Positions 61,604 to 64,000 of a stretch of 64,000 nucleotides of DNA are shown here, piece by piece (within the stretch, counting starts at the first letter, position 1; each line of letters opens with the position of its first letter). The position numbers were made by a program, and so were the translations under genes. Under the pieces are notes generated by a model. That model saw only the letters and a list, made by a program, of their open reading frames with translations, did no database searches and was not told the origin of the DNA. The DNA is from Myotis daubentonii. Taxonomy: Eukaryota; Chordata; Mammalia; Chiroptera; Vespertilionidae. The stretch is from positions 55,734,895-55,798,894 of the forward strand of contig NC_081848.1 of NCBI RefSeq assembly GCF_963259705.1, in the 5' to 3' direction.

Positions 61604-63434
61604 GGGAGCTGGGTGCTTTCATCTGAGAGATAGGTTTGCTGTTCTGATGTTGTTTACAGATGAGGAAGCCGAGGCTTGGAGAGTCAGGTCTCACGGTAAG
61701 GGAGACCTCAGAGCCCTTGCTTTATCAGTATCCCCACTGTGGTAAGGAAGCAGAACCTCTCTGAAGAACACTGGGACTAGAATTCCTGACTGGAGCAGAA
61801 TTGCTGACCCCTCTGAGCTCTCCTTCTCATGGAGATGCGGTTAATGCCAGCAAGAAGCAGGGGTCTGCATCGGTTTGTTCATTCAAGCATCACAACCTGC
61901 ATCTGTCAAACGCTCTTTAGGCTCCATACCTTCCCGGGGATCAGGATCTGGACGGAGGATCGGGTCTGCACAAGGACCTCAGGGTCTCATCGCGTCTAAA
62001 CCCACGCCTGAGTGTCAGGAGAAGAACAGGGTGTTGCTAGTCCCTGAGGGGGTCTTCCTCCTGAAGGCAAATCCGGGCTGAAACCCTTTTCATTTGACTC
62101 CTGCCGGGAAGTAGGAAGCTTATGCTCTGCTCAGACCATGAGCACTGGAGGGGCTGCCTTCTCTGGGGCGGTGACTGAGCAGGCTGCCTTCACTCTGCCA
62201 CCTCGCCTGCCCTTTTCCAGCCCCAGAGTCTCTCACTGCCACTGTCTCCTAGGGAAGGGAGCATTCCTCCCCTGAAGAGCTTTCGCCCAGGGATGGATGA
62301 AGCCTCTCTCCTCAGTCCCCATTAGTGCAGCTGAGACAGGGCGCATTTGCAGGAGAAAGTCTACTAAATGCGAGGGGGCACTGGAAAGGAAATCATTGCA
62401 GCAATCCAAATACATCCTCAGGCGCAGGGCTGCCAACACGAAGGTCCTGACTCTTTAATAACCCCCTTCTCTTGCTCCAGAGGACTGGGACATACATCTG
62501 CAGCAGCCTTTGCTCAGCTCCCTGTCATCTGAACTTGCAGCAGCTTCAGCCTCAAAGGCCTGGCTCCCAGAGCAGTGCTGCCCAACATGTTCAGGCACAC
62601 ATGAAAAATGACAATGGTTGACACACTGGGTAAACAGAGAGTGAACAGACCATCCCTGCAATGGAGCCAGCTAGCCCAAACTGGAGCTTGGAAAGATGAA
62701 GTACCTTGTCTGAGGTCCCACGGCGAAAGGCAGAGTGGGACCTGGCTCTTGATCTTTTTCTGCTCTGCCTCTGGGACAAGGACCACAAGATGTGCTCCCC
62801 AAGTGTCCAGTGCCTCACTCGTGGCCGTGCTCAGAAAATGCCAGAGGAAAAAAAGACAGCAACCCAGAGAGCCTTTCCTACACACTTGCAGGCCCTCCAG
62901 CTTGTATCAGCGTCTTTGGCCAGAGACCTCCCAAGCTGCAGACCAGCACAGAGCCCTCACACCAGAGAAGGTGCTGACAAAACTCTAAGATGGCAAAATA
63001 CGGCCCACTTCTCCTTTAAGCGCTATTTCTCTTACTTAGTAGGTATCCCTGCCCCAACCCTGGGCTCCAAGGCCCCCTCTTCATTCCCAGCCCTCCAGCC
63101 CCTCATCTCTCCTTCCCCCAAACGTCCTGTCCATCTCTCAGGCAACAGTTGTCTCAGCCTAGTTCCCACTAGATCGTAATACCTGGTAAAGCTAAGCATG
63201 GTCTTCCCATGGCCATTTATGTGTTAAACCAAAGGAGAGACACCTCAAAATTTCTAGTTGGTCAGGAGGCCACAGGAAGAAAAGAATGGGCCTCAAAGTT
63301 AGACAACTCCAGGTTCCCAGCCCTAGCTCTGTTACTTTCTGTTTGAATGACCTTGGGTAAATCCCTTAGTGCCCTTCTGCGGAAAACAACAATAAAACCC
63401 ACCTCATAGGTGAATATACAAAGTCTTACAGCCT

Positions 63435-64000
63435 TGCACTGTGCGGCGGGTTGAACAGTGGCCCTCCAAAAGATATGTCCAGGTCTTCACCCCTAGAACC
63501 TACAGATGTGACCTTATTTGGAAAGGGAGTCTTTACAGATGTGATGAAGTTAAAGATTTTGAAACGAGAAGACTGTCCGGGGTTACCTGTGTAGGCCCTA
63601 AGTGTCATCACAAATGTCCTCGTAAAAGAAAGGCAGAGGGGTGTCGACACACAGGAGGAAGCAATGTGACCACAGAGGCAGAGCTTGGAGTGATGTGGCC
63701 ACAAGTCAAGGAGTGCCAGCAGCCACCAGCAGCTGGAGAAAGTGATGCATTCTCCCCCAGAGCTGTTATAGATGTAATTAAGTCAGGGACCAGGATGTTC
63801 ATCCTGGATTATCCATGAAGGCCCAAGTCCAATCACAAGTGTCCCTGTAAGAGAAAGACAAGGAGAAGCAGACACACCAAGGAGGGAGCAATGCAAAGAC
63901 AGAGGCAGCCACGGAACACCTGGAGCCACCAGAAGACAGAAGAGGCCAGGAAGGGTCCTCCCCGGGCGTCCCCAGAGGGCGTGTGGCCCTGCTGACACGT
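63435..64000 (+). repeat. Ancient interspersed repeat, family not assigned, partly duplicated
   Basis: Contains agatatgtccaggtcttcac, gtgaccttatttgg and accacagaggcagagcttgg, blocks common to a dispersed placental repeat, probably LTR-derived. The segment from about 63770 repeats motifs of the first part (gtaattaagtcagggac, aagtccaatcacaagtgtcc, gtaagagaaag), so two overlapping copies or a tandem duplication are present. It runs off the window end. Confidence 0.6.

Larger units (their letters stand above)
41719..64000 (-). other. SERGEF: SERGEF intron (reaches the window end)
   Basis: The region upstream, on the minus strand, of the last SERGEF exon shows no further RCC1-repeat exon that I can recognise, so it is read as one intron of at least 22 kb. 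It contains L1M pieces (42700-45764) broken by a Helitron and a VES SINE, a second VES SINE, a hAT element, several L2 and MIR copies, a MaLR-like LTR (61248-61603) and a further ancient repeat (63435-64000). Unique stretches at 46000-48200, 50300-52300, 53200-54050, 57000-61200 and 61750-63280 hold nothing I can support as a gene. A short internal SERGEF exon could have been missed. Confidence 0.7.

Overview
This window is mammalian nuclear DNA, most probably from a vespertilionid (vesper) bat. The host call rests on repeats visible in the sequence: four tRNA-derived VES-type SINEs, a HeliBat-type Helitron (43422-43993), two SPIN-type hAT elements (9648-9859 and 13066-13372), another short hAT element with an intact 8-bp target duplication, and an ERV2-like solo LTR. 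HeliBat elements are known from vesper bats. Older MIR, L2, L1M and MaLR-like repeats are shared with all placental mammals.

Layout. (1) 1-25419 is read as the 3' part of the large first intron of KCNC1; it holds no coding exon I can support, only repeats, microsatellites and candidate regulatory sequence. (2) 25420-36690 is the 3' part of KCNC1 (voltage-gated K+ channel Kv3.1, + strand): exon 2 (S1 to the cytoplasmic tail), exon 3 and exon 4. Reading through the exon 2 donor gives the Kv3.1a end; splicing exons 2-3-4 gives the Kv3.1b end. Adding the 190 residues expected from the unseen exon 1 gives exactly 511 and 585 residues, the known lengths of the two isoforms. Intron 2 doubles as the long Kv3.1a 3' UTR, with a poly(A) signal at 31630, and contains a candidate unannotated exon at 30180-30322. 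(3) 36691-41403 is the tail-to-tail intergenic spacer. (4) 41414-41718 is the last exon of SERGEF (RCC1-repeat protein, - strand) with a very short 3' UTR. (5) 41719-64000 is a SERGEF intron, rich in L1M, L2 and MIR, with the Helitron, two SINEs and a hAT element.

The order KCNC1 then SERGEF in convergent orientation matches the mammalian arrangement (human 11p15.1). The two genes have no known joint function. Kv3.1 supports fast repolarisation in fast-spiking neurons; SERGEF is an RCC1-family protein linked to secretion.

The most interesting items are the candidate poison or alternative-tail exon in KCNC1 intron 2, a Helitron carrying an inverted pair of CTCF-like motifs, two perfect RFX X-box motifs, and a SPIN element nested in an L2. 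Lineage-specific transposons are absent from 17.0 to 43.4 kb, the part containing all the exons. Repeat boundaries without a target duplication are approximate because no alignment could be run.
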